DNA from: Bacilliculturomica massiliensis
GTDB lineage: Bacteria > Bacillota > Clostridia > Peptostreptococcales > Anaerovoracaceae
NCBI RefSeq assembly: GCF_900605495.1
Contig: NZ_LR027603.1
Coordinates: forward strand, 1,959,423-2,023,422
Direction of reading: 5' to 3'
DNA length: 64,000 bases
How positions within the stretch are numbered: the first letter of the stretch is position 1; each line of letters starts with the position of its first letter. Below the pieces are notes generated by a model. That model saw only the letters and a list, made by a program, of their open reading frames with translations, was not told the DNA's origin and ran no database searches. Of this stretch, positions 42,335 through 51,039 are shown in pieces. The position numbers and the translations under genes were made by a program.

Positions 42335-44273
42335 GCTGTCCCTGCGAAACGCCCGGCGTCAGGCCAGAGACTATCTGGTCTATTTCGTCACGATCATCAT
42401 GGCGGCGGCTCTGGTCTACGCCTTCAACGGTCTGGTCTTCTCCCGGGAGCTCCGCAGACTGGGAACCATGATGGACAGCCTGCCTCTGGTGATCGTTCTC
42501 ACAAGCATAGTCGTAGTCTGTATCGTGGGATGGCTGGTCCAGTACACCACCGCCTTCATGCTGGCAAGACGCAGCCGGGAGCTGGGCACCTATATCCTGA
42601 TCGGCCTTGAACACCGTCAGGTCGCCGGACTCTTTTTTCTGGAGAACCTGGCTGTGGGGACGGCGGCCCTGGCCCTGGGAACGGTTCTGGGCAATCTACT
42701 CTTTCAAGCCCTGCGGGCCGTCACGCTATCTCTGTTTCACGTCCCCTACGTCTTCGGATTTTCTTTTTCTCTCAAGGCGGTGGGACTGACGCTGTTTTAT
42801 TTTGCGCTGATCTATCTGTTTGCCCTGTTCCGATGTCACAGGCGCATTCAGTCCATGAAGATCTGCGGCCTGATCGCTTATGACCGCCAGAACGAAAGAG
42901 AAGTCATCCGGAAAAAGCGGGGCCGGCAGAAGATCTTTATCGCTTCCATCCTCTCCGGCCTGATCGGGACCCTTCTGCTTCTTCTCCGCCATCTGCCTGC
43001 GGGGATTTTAGGCGCAGCCTTGATCATCTTTTTCCTGTACGGCTTTTTTATCAGTTTTTCCTCCGGCGTTCCCTCCTACTTTGAAAAACGTCCGGAAAAG
43101 AAATACAAGAACGGCGTGCTGCTCATATTCCGGACTCTGTCGGCCAAACTGGCCACCATGGGCGTGGTCATGGCCACCATCTCCCTGCTGTTTACCGCCA
43201 CCCTGATCTCAGAGGGCTCTGGTATGCTGTTTAACGCCTTGTTTCAGAGCCGCAGCGAGCAGACCACCTGCTACGATCTGTTCATCGCCTCCAGCAGCCT
43301 GGAGGAAGATCACTTTGAGGATTATTTAGCCTATATTGACCGGAATATCTCTGTGCGGGAATCCATGCGGTATGATATCTATCAGGGCGAGGATCAGCAG
43401 GTCACCGATCATATCGGTGCAGCCGCCGACTACTGGAGCTGTTTTGATTATGACACATTGATGAAAGCCAGCGACTACGCCGCCCTGCGCTCTATGCTTG
43501 GCTATCCGGAGATCTCCCTCGGCCCCGGCCAGTACCGCGTCCACTGCATGCCCTATCTGGCCAAGATCCTGAAGGAGTATTCCCTGCCGCTGTCAGTGAA
43601 CAGACATACTCTGGCTCCGGCAGGAGTCAGCACAGAAAGTTTCACTCAGTCTCTGTGGGACGGCAACGGCCGGGGATTCATTCTCGTCGTGCCTGATGAA
43701 GTCCTGGTCTCCTGCCCGGTCAGCCACAGCATCTACGCCGCCATGACCGACGAGCCGGTGAGCGCCGGCCAATTTCAGGCCCTCTGCCAAATACGGGATG
43801 AAAAGGATACGGCGGGCGGAAGTTATGACACGCTTTTTTCCAAGGCTGCAGCAGAGGCTGAAAGCGCCTCCATGTATGCGGTCATCGTCTTTCCCCTGTA
43901 TTATCTGGCCCTGGTGCTCACCATGGTGGCGGCGACCATCCTGACCATTCAGCAGCTCAGCGAATCAGACCGTTACCGGCGTCAATTTGAACTGCTCCGT
44001 AAACTTGGAATGGACCGCCGCGAAATGAAACAGGTCCTGTTCCGGCAGTTTGCCATATTCTATATAATGCCCGCTCTGCCTCCGCTGTTCATCGGCATCC
44101 CCTTCATTCTGTCCCTGGGAGGCGCCTTCGATCCCGGTACGCTTTCGGGACCGGCGCATCTTCTAATGACCACCGGGTCGGCGCTGGGATCGTTTTTCTC
44201 CATCTATCTGGTGTATATCCTGACGGCGTACGCCAGCCTGAAACGGAATGTGCTGCCGGAACCGTACGGCTAG
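42321..44273 (+). CDS. BceB-like ABC transporter permease (GTG start)
   Basis: A 650-residue permease of the FtsX-like peptide-resistance family, which removes or shields cell-wall-active peptides from lipid-II-cycle targets and also signals to the kinase. The N-terminal MTLSKLSLRNARRQARDYLVYF is characteristic. Ten helices are expected: one, then three, then (after about residue 285) two, a large extracytoplasmic domain (about 310-510) between the halves, and three at the end after QLSESDRYRRQFELLRKLGM. GTG at 42321 is chosen over GTG at 42312 because GGGGGGTG lies 6 bases before it. Confidence 0.93.
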   Translation: MTLSKLSLRNARRQARDYLVYFVTIIMAAALVYAFNGLVFSRELRRLGTMMDSLPLVIVLTSIVVVCIVGWLVQYTTAFMLARRSRELGTYILIGLEHRQVAGLFFLENLAVGTAALALGTVLGNLLFQALRAVTLSLFHVPYVFGFSFSLKAVGLTLFYFALIYLFALFRCHRRIQSMKICGLIAYDRQNEREVIRKKRGRQKIFIASILSGLIGTLLLLLRHLPAGILGAALIIFFLYGFFISFSSGVPSYFEKRPEKKYKNGVLLIFRTLSAKLATMGVVMATISLLFTATLISEGSGMLFNALFQSRSEQTTCYDLFIASSSLEEDHFEDYLAYIDRNISVRESMRYDIYQGEDQQVTDHIGAAADYWSCFDYDTLMKASDYAALRSMLGYPEISLGPGQYRVHCMPYLAKILKEYSLPLSVNRHTLAPAGVSTESFTQSLWDGNGRGFILVVPDEVLVSCPVSHSIYAAMTDEPVSAGQFQALCQIRDEKDTAGGSYDTLFSKAAAEAESASMYAVIVFPLYYLALVLTMVAATILTIQQLSESDRYRRQFELLRKLGMDRREMKQVLFRQFAIFYIMPALPPLFIGIPFILSLGGAFDPGTLSGPAHLLMTTGSALGSFFSIYLVYILTAYASLKRNVLPEPYG

Positions 44274-44284
44274 AGAACAGCAAC

Positions 44285-44321
44285 AAAAAACCGGGCGGAA
44301 GATCCCTGTCCTGCCGCCCGG
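44285..44321 (-). terminator. Terminator between convergent genes
   Basis: CCGGGCGG (44291-44298) and CCGCCCGG (44313-44320) form a stem followed on the minus strand by TTTTTTGTTG. It mainly serves the alcohol dehydrogenase gene; on the plus strand the T-run is distant. Confidence 0.75.
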
Positions 44322-44394
44322 CCCCGATTCTCTTTTTCTTATCTTCGCCGGTCTCCGCCGGCCTTCGCTGGTCTTCTCCAGTTCTGATCTTTTA

Positions 44395-45564
44395 TCAGAA
44401 CTTCACCGCTTTTCCCTCATAGATGCAGTGCAGCAGCTTTTTGATGTCCTCTTTGTCCGCCAGTCTGGGATTGGACGACGTGCAGGGATCGGCCGCGGCC
44501 TCCGCGGCGATCTCGTCTACCCTCAGGCGGAACTCGTCCTCCGGCACGCCGTATTCTTTCAGCGACTGAGGGATCTTCATGGCGTCTGACATGGCCTGAA
44601 TGAATTCAACCAGTTTATCCACCAGTTTTTCCTCATCCTTTTCTTCCACTCCCACCGCTCTTGCGATCTGCGCGTATTTTTCGCGGGCCCGGGCGTCCTC
44701 CGCGTTGAAAGCGATCACGTAGGGCAGATAGATGGCGTTGGCCAGTCCGTGGGGCAGCCCGAAAATATGTCCGGTCTTGTGGGCGATGCTGTGGGTAATG
44801 CCCAGCAGCGCGTTGGTGAACGCCATGCCCGCCAGACATTGGGCGTCGTGCATTTTCGTACGCGCTTCCTTATCTCCTTCGTAGGATTTCACCACGTTGT
44901 GGAATACCATCCTGATGGCCTGCAGAGCCAGCGGATCGGTAAAATCGGAAGCGTTTCTTGCCACATATGCCTCGACGGCGTGCGTCAGCGCATCCATGCC
45001 CGTATGGGCCGCCAGTTCCGCAGGCATGCGGTCGGCCAGTTCCGCGTCCAGGACCGCCACGTCCGGCACGATGTTGTAATCGGCCAGAGGATACTTGATC
45101 CCCGTGGTCTCATCGGTGATGACGGAGAAGGCGGTGACTTCCGCCGCCGTGCCCGAAGTAGACGGAACGGCCGCGAAACGCGCCTTCTGTCTCAGCTCCG
45201 GAAGGCTGAACGGTTCTTTGATCTTTTCAAAATCGGTCTGCGGATACTCGTAAAAGATCCACATGGCTTTCGCCGCGTCGATGGTAGAACCTCCGCCCAG
45301 AGCCACGATCCAGTCCGGCCGCTCTTTTTCCATAAACTCCGCTCCCCGCTTGACTGTGGTCAGGCTGGGATCGGGTTCCACTCCCTCATATACGGCGATT
45401 TCCATTCCCGCCTCTTCCAGATGTCTGCGCGCCTGTCCCAGAAAACCGAAACGCTCCATAGACTGACCGCCGGTGACGATGACCGCCTTCTTTCCTCTCA
45501 GCTCTTTCAGCGCGGCCAGGGAGCCGCGGCCGAAATAAATATCTCTCGGAATTGTAAACCTCAT
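44395..45564 (-). CDS. Iron-containing alcohol dehydrogenase
   Basis: Group III alcohol dehydrogenase (389 residues) of the butanol/1,3-propanediol type, interconverting an aldehyde and an alcohol with NAD(P)H. Dinucleotide part includes ALGGGSTIDAAKAM and PSTSGTAAEVTAF; metal ligands are expected in HTGMDALTHAVEAYVA, THSIAHKTGHIFGLPHGLANAIYLPYV. The C-terminus has DPCTSSNPRLADKEDIKKLL, common in this family. AGGAGG is 8 bases from the ATG but sits in the 3-prime arm of a hairpin, so translation is probably conditional. Preceded by the ADP-ribosylglycohydrolase gene on the same strand. Confidence 0.93.
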   Translation of the reverse strand: MRFTIPRDIYFGRGSLAALKELRGKKAVIVTGGQSMERFGFLGQARRHLEEAGMEIAVYEGVEPDPSLTTVKRGAEFMEKERPDWIVALGGGSTIDAAKAMWIFYEYPQTDFEKIKEPFSLPELRQKARFAAVPSTSGTAAEVTAFSVITDETTGIKYPLADYNIVPDVAVLDAELADRMPAELAAHTGMDALTHAVEAYVARNASDFTDPLALQAIRMVFHNVVKSYEGDKEARTKMHDAQCLAGMAFTNALLGITHSIAHKTGHIFGLPHGLANAIYLPYVIAFNAEDARAREKYAQIARAVGVEEKDEEKLVDKLVEFIQAMSDAMKIPQSLKEYGVPEDEFRLRVDEIAAEAAADPCTSSNPRLADKEDIKKLLHCIYEGKAVKF

Positions 45565-45608
45565 AAAAAAACCTCCTGTATGCGTTGAAATAACGTGTGT
45601 CAGGAGGT
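45565..45608 (-). promoter_or_regulatory. Hairpin overlapping the alcohol dehydrogenase ribosome binding site
   Basis: On the minus strand ACCTCCTG (45608-45601) pairs perfectly with CAGGAGGT (45578-45571), with an inner CGTT/AACG stem, followed by TTTTTTT and the ATG. The 3-prime arm is the Shine-Dalgarno sequence itself. It can act as terminator of the preceding gene and as translation block. Confidence 0.7.
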
Positions 45609-45630
45609 AGTTTTTGTAGATTTCAGATTC

Positions 45631-46701
45631 CTATTCTTCTTCCTGCAAAGCGCGAATCATTTTGTCCGCGCCGTGGACCATCAGATCCGCCAGCTCCACC
45701 TGCAGGATCCATTTAAACGGGATCTCCATGCTTCCCAGGTAAGCCCCCAGTATATTGCCGCAGATCGCAGCCACCGTATCGCTGTTGCCGTCGTGATTGA
45801 CCGCCAGATACATGGCCGATTCAAAATCATTGGGATAACGCATAGCGCAGTAGACGGCCAGAGCCAGGGCTTCTTCTCCCGTCCATCCGCCGCCGATGGC
45901 CGCGATGTCCAGCAGATCCGCCGCGGCCTGATCGCTCTTTCCCAGCGTCTGATCCTGGCTTTTCGCCAGGCTGACGGCCCGCGTCACCGCTTCCAGCGTC
46001 TCCTGAAAACCCTCATACCGCTGCAGTTCTTCCAGCGCTCCTGCCAGCGCGCTCTCCAGATTGGCCCCCGAAATGATCTCTGCGATAACGTAGGCCAAAA
46101 CGCCTGCCGGAAGATATGCGCTGGGATGTCCGTGGGTGATCGCCCCGCTCTCGCAGCCGATCTTGAAGGCCATCTTTGAATCATCGTAAAAATACAGGCC
46201 CACCGGCGCGGCGCGCATGACCGCTCCCGATCCTTTGCTGCCGTTGATGCGGTTGGTCATAGTCCCGTACTTTCCGTTGATGCATCCCGCCAGGGTGGGT
46301 ATGCTGGTGCGCCCGGGTCCCCTTTGAGTGTACAGTTCTTCCCACTCCAGCACTTCGCCCTTCAGCAGAAATTCATAGTTCTTGTCCGCGAAATATCCCG
46401 TCTGCGTATACAGCCATTTCTGATAAGCGTAAAAGATGCAGGGCGTATAGCCGTATATGCCCCGCTCCTTTGCCCTGGAATCGGCCCAGAGCAGACCGTC
46501 CACCGTAAAAGTGGTCATCTGCGTGTCGTCGGAGATCAACGCCTTGCCGCTGGTGCTGTCCAGCACCAGCCGGCGGATCCCTTTTTCCCCGTAGCTGTTC
46601 TGTATCTCTTCATTTGAAAGCATTTCCACCGGATACCCCAGCGCGTCGCCCACAGCGCCGCCCAGCAGGCAGCCTCTGTAATAATCCTTGCTGTTTTTCA
46701 C
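45631..46701 (-). CDS. ADP-ribosylglycohydrolase-family protein
   Basis: A 356-residue DraG/ARH-family protein, expected to remove ADP-ribose from proteins or nucleic acids using two magnesium ions. N-terminal GCLLGGAVGDALGYPVE, metal-site SDDTQMT, ITHGHPSAYLPAGVLAYVI and the second acidic motif NHDGNSDTVAAICGNILGAYLG are all present. It starts 2 bases before the end of the YgjP-like gene (same strand). The window also encodes a SirTM ADP-ribosyltransferase and macrodomain at 59-61 kb, so ADP-ribose turnover is represented twice. Confidence 0.92.
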   Translation of the reverse strand: MKNSKDYYRGCLLGGAVGDALGYPVEMLSNEEIQNSYGEKGIRRLVLDSTSGKALISDDTQMTTFTVDGLLWADSRAKERGIYGYTPCIFYAYQKWLYTQTGYFADKNYEFLLKGEVLEWEELYTQRGPGRTSIPTLAGCINGKYGTMTNRINGSKGSGAVMRAAPVGLYFYDDSKMAFKIGCESGAITHGHPSAYLPAGVLAYVIAEIISGANLESALAGALEELQRYEGFQETLEAVTRAVSLAKSQDQTLGKSDQAAADLLDIAAIGGGWTGEEALALAVYCAMRYPNDFESAMYLAVNHDGNSDTVAAICGNILGAYLGSMEIPFKWILQVELADLMVHGADKMIRALQEEE

Positions 46702-46702
46702 G

Positions 46703-47257
46703 TCAGTCTCCTTCTTCGATCGAGATGTCCCGCTGGAACTCCCGCAGCGCCGCCCTGCGTTTTTTATAATCAGGCAATACTTTTTCCACCACTGCCCAAA
46801 ACTCCGGCGAATGATTCATCTCCCGCCGGTGGGCCAGCTCGTGGACCACGATATAGTCGATCAGCTCCGGCTCCGCAAAGATCAGGCGATATGTAAAGTT
46901 CAGATTGCCCGCCGACGTGCAGGAGCCCCACCGCGTTCTGGCGGAGTTCACTTTGACGCTGCAAAAATCCACGCCCATCCGCGGAGCAAAATACTCGCAC
47001 CGCCGGGTCAGATATTCTTTCGCCTGTTTTTTCGCTGTCCGGACCTGAGCCGGAGAGAGCTGGATCACCTGCCGCCGCTCTCTCCGATCCGCCATCTTTT
47101 GCTGCGTGCTTCTGATCCAGCCTTCTTTTTCTCTGACGAAGGCCTCTATAAAGTCCATCTTCGCCCGGAAGGGAGCCCGCACTTCCACGCTCCCGTCAGG
47201 CCGCACATAGATCGCCACCGTCTTTCTCCGGCATCGGACCAGTCTGTAACTATTCAT
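46703..47257 (-). CDS. YgjP-like metallopeptidase-domain protein
   Basis: A 184-residue protein of the YgjP/DUF45 (M48-related) family. Zinc motif HELAHRREMNHSPEFW, with the preceding NSARTRWGSCTSAGNLNFTYRLIFAEPELIDYIVVHE typical of the group. The N-terminal beta region (LVRCRRKTVAIYVRPDGSVEVRAP) is usual. Some family members are linked to restriction systems, but none is present here. It overlaps the GerMN gene by 8 bases and is followed directly by the ADP-ribosylglycohydrolase gene; these form a minus-strand operon. Confidence 0.9.
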   Translation of the reverse strand: MNSYRLVRCRRKTVAIYVRPDGSVEVRAPFRAKMDFIEAFVREKEGWIRSTQQKMADRRERRQVIQLSPAQVRTAKKQAKEYLTRRCEYFAPRMGVDFCSVKVNSARTRWGSCTSAGNLNFTYRLIFAEPELIDYIVVHELAHRREMNHSPEFWAVVEKVLPDYKKRRAALREFQRDISIEEGD

Positions 47258-47882
47258 AGAGCGGCATCACCATCTCCACGTCCTCTCCCTCTCCGCTGTC
47301 TACCTCCTGTATGCCGTAGGGCACCGTAGTATCCAGATGTCCCATGAGCGTGTCCGCCGGCGCGCCGCCCACTGTGAACCGCACCCGTTCCACCTGATCG
47401 AAGGATTCGGTCAGCGTCCGCACGATCTGTTCCACCAGAAGAGATTCTTCCGTGGATCCGCCGGAGAGACCCTGAGACATGAAGTCCACCGTCACTGTTT
47501 TTCCATCCTCATCAAGGGACGCTCCGTCCACCTTAATATTGTCTCTCAGCATCGTGGTATAGTTATCGCCGTCGGGCACCTGTGAAAGAGCCTTCAGGGT
47601 TTCCAGATAGACGGCTCCGGGAGTGGCCGTGATCGTGGCGTCCATCTCGGGCATCAGATGCCCCAGCGATTCGTCGCCCTCATTCACATACTCCTGATTC
47701 ACATAGTAGAGCTCCACCTGGTAATTCTGCTCTCCGTCCCCCAGCGTCCCCGGGTTTGCCTCGCTGTCGCTGCATCCGGCGAACATGGCCCCTGCCAATA
47801 CCGCGGCGAAACACAGAGCCGCGGCCAGCCATCTGCGCCCCGCCCTGCTTCTTCCGATCTCACTTTTCCTTTTTCTATTCAT
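47250..47882 (-). CDS. GerMN-domain lipoprotein
   Basis: A 210-residue lipoprotein with a lipobox FAGC (Cys37) after a hydrophobic stretch, then one GerMN domain: VELYYVNQEYVNEG, ALSQVPDGDNYTTMLRDNIKV, VTVDFMSQGLSGG, LLVEQIVRTLTESFDQVERVRFTVGG. GerM proteins act in sporulation and germination, with two such domains; single-domain proteins are also found on growing cells. It suggests a spore-forming lineage. Translationally coupled to the peptidase gene downstream. Confidence 0.88.
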   Translation of the reverse strand: MNRKRKSEIGRSRAGRRWLAAALCFAAVLAGAMFAGCSDSEANPGTLGDGEQNYQVELYYVNQEYVNEGDESLGHLMPEMDATITATPGAVYLETLKALSQVPDGDNYTTMLRDNIKVDGASLDEDGKTVTVDFMSQGLSGGSTEESLLVEQIVRTLTESFDQVERVRFTVGGAPADTLMGHLDTTVPYGIQEVDSGEGEDVEMVMPLYE

Positions 47883-47993
47883 GTTTCTCTCCCCTTTCCG
47901 CCCTTTCGGGCATCCCTTATCCCCTGTTTATGCTCTCATGTCCGGCCCCTTTCCGGGTCAAAGTCCGCAGAGATCGTTCCCCTGCCGGAAGCA

Positions 47994-49298
47994 TCAGAGC
48001 TCAAGCGGCGGCCGGGCTGTGTCCAGCACATCCCGCACATCGAAGTACCAGGTCTTAACCTCCTCCGCTCTCCTATTCATAGTATAACCGTCCAGGTTCA
48101 CTCTTGGCATGACAATATGATCGCCATTATTTCTGATCGTTCTACTGTTTCCTACAGAGCAGAAGATCCGATAGCCCCCCTGACCGATGATATAACGATA
48201 TCGTGGATCGCTGTTCTTCCACGTAAAACCGAAGGGGGAAATGTAAATGTCCGTCTCCCCGACCCAGGGCTCGATCTTTTCCTTCCAGCGGTCCGTATCG
48301 TATTTCACCTGCCCCAGCGTGGCCCTGCCCGCCTGAAACCAGGAACTGTTATGCGTATAGCTGTGACACGCGAAATTCCAGCCTTCCGACCGCAGCGCGG
48401 CGGCGATGGTCTTCACGGTCTGCTGCCATTCCGCCTCCTGGGGCAGACCATCGGTGATCCGGTAACCCAGGGCTCCTTCATAGCCGGTGAGAGCCAGCGT
48501 GCCCTTGGCTCCACGGAAGGAAAAATCGGGATACTGTTCCACAAAATCGTCTAAGATCGGAACCACGTCGCCGTCCCGCGTGACGGTCTTCACGCCCTCC
48601 GGCGTCTCCACCTCCGTCCAGACCCGGCCGTCTTCTCCCATCACCAGCCGGTCCGCAAAACCGTCCGGCTTCATATAATCATAGTAGTTCACATCATCCA
48701 CAGAGAGGACCAGCGGGACCTTTCCCTCCGGCAGATAGATATCCCTGAGCACCACGCTGCCGGGATGTTCGGGATCCTCCTGTATGTATTCTTTCAGATC
48801 GTAGAGCACATAGCCCTTTTCCCGCAGCAGCGGAAGCATAGCCTTAAACTCTTTGACCGTGGTCATCCACATATTGTAGCCCTTTGCCGGATGGCCCTTA
48901 TCGTCAAAGGCCAGCTGGGGATAGACGATGAGACTGTGAAAAAACACATGGTGCACCGGCCCGTCGTAGCGGACCAGCGATCCTTTTGCCGTCTCGATCT
49001 CCCCGATCTTCGCCGCGATGAGACCGGCCGCGTCATCGCCGGCGCTCTCCGCCGCCGCGCTCAGCTCCGGATCTTCCCGCAGTACGGCAAGCGCCTCGTC
49101 GTAGTAGTAACCCTGATAAAGCCGCTCCGCTTTGGAAAGCGCGTCCGTTATCAATTCCATGCGCGCCGCTCTGGCAGCCTCAGCCTCCGCAGCGGCCGCT
49201 TCCGCCCGCGCCCGCTCTTCCCCGGCGCCCTGAAACAGAAAAACTCCCAGGATGACCGCCGCGGTCAGTCCCGCAGCGATCAGAACATTCGTCTTCAT
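47994..49298 (-). CDS. Membrane-anchored polysaccharide deacetylase-like protein
   Basis: A 434-residue exported protein: an N-terminal helix (about 6-24), an Ala/Glu-rich coiled stretch (27-50) that probably spans the wall, then a NodB-type domain. Features are VHHVFFHSLIVYPQLAFD, VPLVLSVDDVNYYDY, LALTGYEGALGYR, WNFACHSYTHNSSW (metal His in HSYTH) and ISPFGFTW. The first Asp motif reads SVDDV rather than TFDDG, so activity may be altered. It may act on peptidoglycan or a surface glycan. A repeat element lies just upstream of the start. Confidence 0.82.
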   Translation of the reverse strand: MKTNVLIAAGLTAAVILGVFLFQGAGEERARAEAAAAEAEAARAARMELITDALSKAERLYQGYYYDEALAVLREDPELSAAAESAGDDAAGLIAAKIGEIETAKGSLVRYDGPVHHVFFHSLIVYPQLAFDDKGHPAKGYNMWMTTVKEFKAMLPLLREKGYVLYDLKEYIQEDPEHPGSVVLRDIYLPEGKVPLVLSVDDVNYYDYMKPDGFADRLVMGEDGRVWTEVETPEGVKTVTRDGDVVPILDDFVEQYPDFSFRGAKGTLALTGYEGALGYRITDGLPQEAEWQQTVKTIAAALRSEGWNFACHSYTHNSSWFQAGRATLGQVKYDTDRWKEKIEPWVGETDIYISPFGFTWKNSDPRYRYIIGQGGYRIFCSVGNSRTIRNNGDHIVMPRVNLDGYTMNRRAEEVKTWYFDVRDVLDTARPPLEL

Positions 49299-49387
49299 CT
49301 CCGCCCTCTTTTCCCGAACCCTTTATCTCGTGTTTGCCCGCTTTGCTCTGTATTAGTGAGACGTATGGTTTTTCATAAAGTTCCCGG

Positions 49388-49453
49388 AATACGAAACGGC
49401 TGCGTCCGCCGCGCACAGAATCTGTATAATAACCGCCCTGCGGTTATTATATC
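49388..49453. repeat. Dispersed palindromic repeat, copy C (half unit)
   Basis: Core GCGTCCGCCGCGCACAGAAT at 49402-49421 followed by a perfect hairpin, TATAATAACCG with CGGTTATTATA (49425-49451). It has the same order as copies near 3.8 and 18.7 kb but lacks the 5-prime hairpin. Confidence 0.8.
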
Positions 49454-49474
49454 ACAGATCCCCACGTCCTTATA

Positions 49475-50677
49475 TTACGATTTCATGAGATCCCCCGCCG
49501 CCGGACGAAGGGCCCGGTCCAGAAACTCCGTCAGCACCAGCGCGGCCTCCTCCACGTCCGCCGCCCTTACTTTTTCGTGGGATGTATGGGCGTCGGACAG
49601 CGCCCCCGGCCCGTAGATCACTGTGGGGATATTCCCGCAGGTGATCAGCCAGTCTGCGTCTGCGTGAGCTACAAAGCCCCTGTCTGCCGGCGTTCTGCCG
49701 GTCACCGCCTCCACGCTCTCCCGCATCAGTCGCGCCGCGGGCTCTTCCCGGGAAATAACGGCGGCGTTTCCCTCGCCGGCGACGTTGATCTCATAGTTCA
49801 GTTCCGGTATTTTTTCCTTGACTCCGTCGCAGATCCGCCGGAGCTCCGCCAGGGATCCTTCCGCCGTCTGGCCGGGGACCAGCCGCCGTTCCACCTGCGC
49901 TCTGGCCGTCTCAGGCACGATATTGATCTGTACGCCCCCTGAGATGGTCCCCACGTTCAGCGTCCCCTTGCGGCCCAAAAGATCGGACCAGCGCCTCTCC
50001 GCCTGCTCCTCAAGCGCGATGAGCAGATGAGCCATGTGTATGACAGCGTTGATCCCCTTCTCCGGCGCGCTGCCATGGGACGGCTTTCCATGGGTTATGA
50101 TCTCATATTCCATTTTTCCAAACTCGCCGATACAGGGAATATTGTCGGTGGGTTCCCCGCAGATGGCCATATCGGCTTTCACCAGCCCGTCCTTCACCGC
50201 TTTCCACGTGCCTTTCGCGCTGGGCGGCGATATCTCCTCCGCCACGGCGCCCATAAAGATCAGCTTGCCCTGCCGCCGGCCGCCCTCCGGCGGCCGCTGC
50301 GTGACCACAGTGTCCACAGCAGTCAGCATGGCGGCCATAGCCCCCTTGGGGTCGCAGGCTCCCCTGCCCCAGATGACGCCATCTTCCTCTTCCGCGGCGA
50401 AAGGACCGCGCTCCCAGCCGTCGCCCACCGGCACATTATCCAGATGGGTATTCAGTAAAATGACCGGCCCTTCTGCGTCTCCGAAGGAATACTCCCCGTA
50501 CAGATTGCCGTGACGGTCCCGGTACACCTTCATTCCCATGTTCTCCAGCTTTCCGGCCACGAACTCCGCCAGTTCGTTCTCCTCCCCGCTCATACTTCGG
50601 ATCCGGATCAGCTCCTTCAGCAGAGCGGCCGCGCTTTTTCCGCAGCCGCCGGCCTGTCCGCTGTTTTCATATTTCAT
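49475..50677 (-). CDS. M20-family metallopeptidase/deacylase (ArgE/DapE-like)
   Basis: A 400-residue binuclear zinc hydrolase. First metal motif NTHLDNVPVGD, bridging Asp in WGRGACDPKG, catalytic EE in GAVAEEISPPSAKGT, lid-domain HGKPSHGSAPEKG, and a C-terminal HTSHEKV. The family removes acyl groups from amino acids (ArgE, DapE) or cleaves dipeptides; the exact substrate is open. The ATG at 50677 is preferred because GGAGG lies 8 bases before it. A clear promoter precedes it, and it is alone on its transcript. Confidence 0.9.
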   Translation of the reverse strand: MKYENSGQAGGCGKSAAALLKELIRIRSMSGEENELAEFVAGKLENMGMKVYRDRHGNLYGEYSFGDAEGPVILLNTHLDNVPVGDGWERGPFAAEEEDGVIWGRGACDPKGAMAAMLTAVDTVVTQRPPEGGRRQGKLIFMGAVAEEISPPSAKGTWKAVKDGLVKADMAICGEPTDNIPCIGEFGKMEYEIITHGKPSHGSAPEKGINAVIHMAHLLIALEEQAERRWSDLLGRKGTLNVGTISGGVQINIVPETARAQVERRLVPGQTAEGSLAELRRICDGVKEKIPELNYEINVAGEGNAAVISREEPAARLMRESVEAVTGRTPADRGFVAHADADWLITCGNIPTVIYGPGALSDAHTSHEKVRAADVEEAALVLTEFLDRALRPAAGDLMKS

Positions 50678-50754
50678 ATCCCAGCCTCCATCTCTTCCTC
50701 TATGGCATTCCGCCTTTTCCGGCGGGTCCATATGGTCTGATCTGACTGAACTCT

Positions 50755-50783
50755 ATTTTATATAAATGCGGCAAAAATTGCAA
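50755..50783 (-). promoter_or_regulatory. Promoter of the M20 peptidase gene
   Basis: On the minus strand TTGCAA (50783-50778), 17 bases, TAAAAT (50760-50755). Confidence 0.65.
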
Positions 50784-51039
50784 CCGAAGGCGAGAAACGG
50801 CCATCTTTCAACAGCCCGTGCCCTCCGGCAGTTTTTTCTGCCCGATCCCTGAATAAATCCTATAAATACCGCTAAAAAAACGAGTCGATCTGTGATAGAA
50901 TGAATACAGAAAGAGACAGGATCCGTCATGCGGATCAATTGATTTTTCTCTAAAATATTTAGAACTTTTTCCGGCTGATCTCCGTCTATTCCATGGACGA
51001 AAAAAACAGACGGATTTACGATGATAAAGGGGATTGGAT

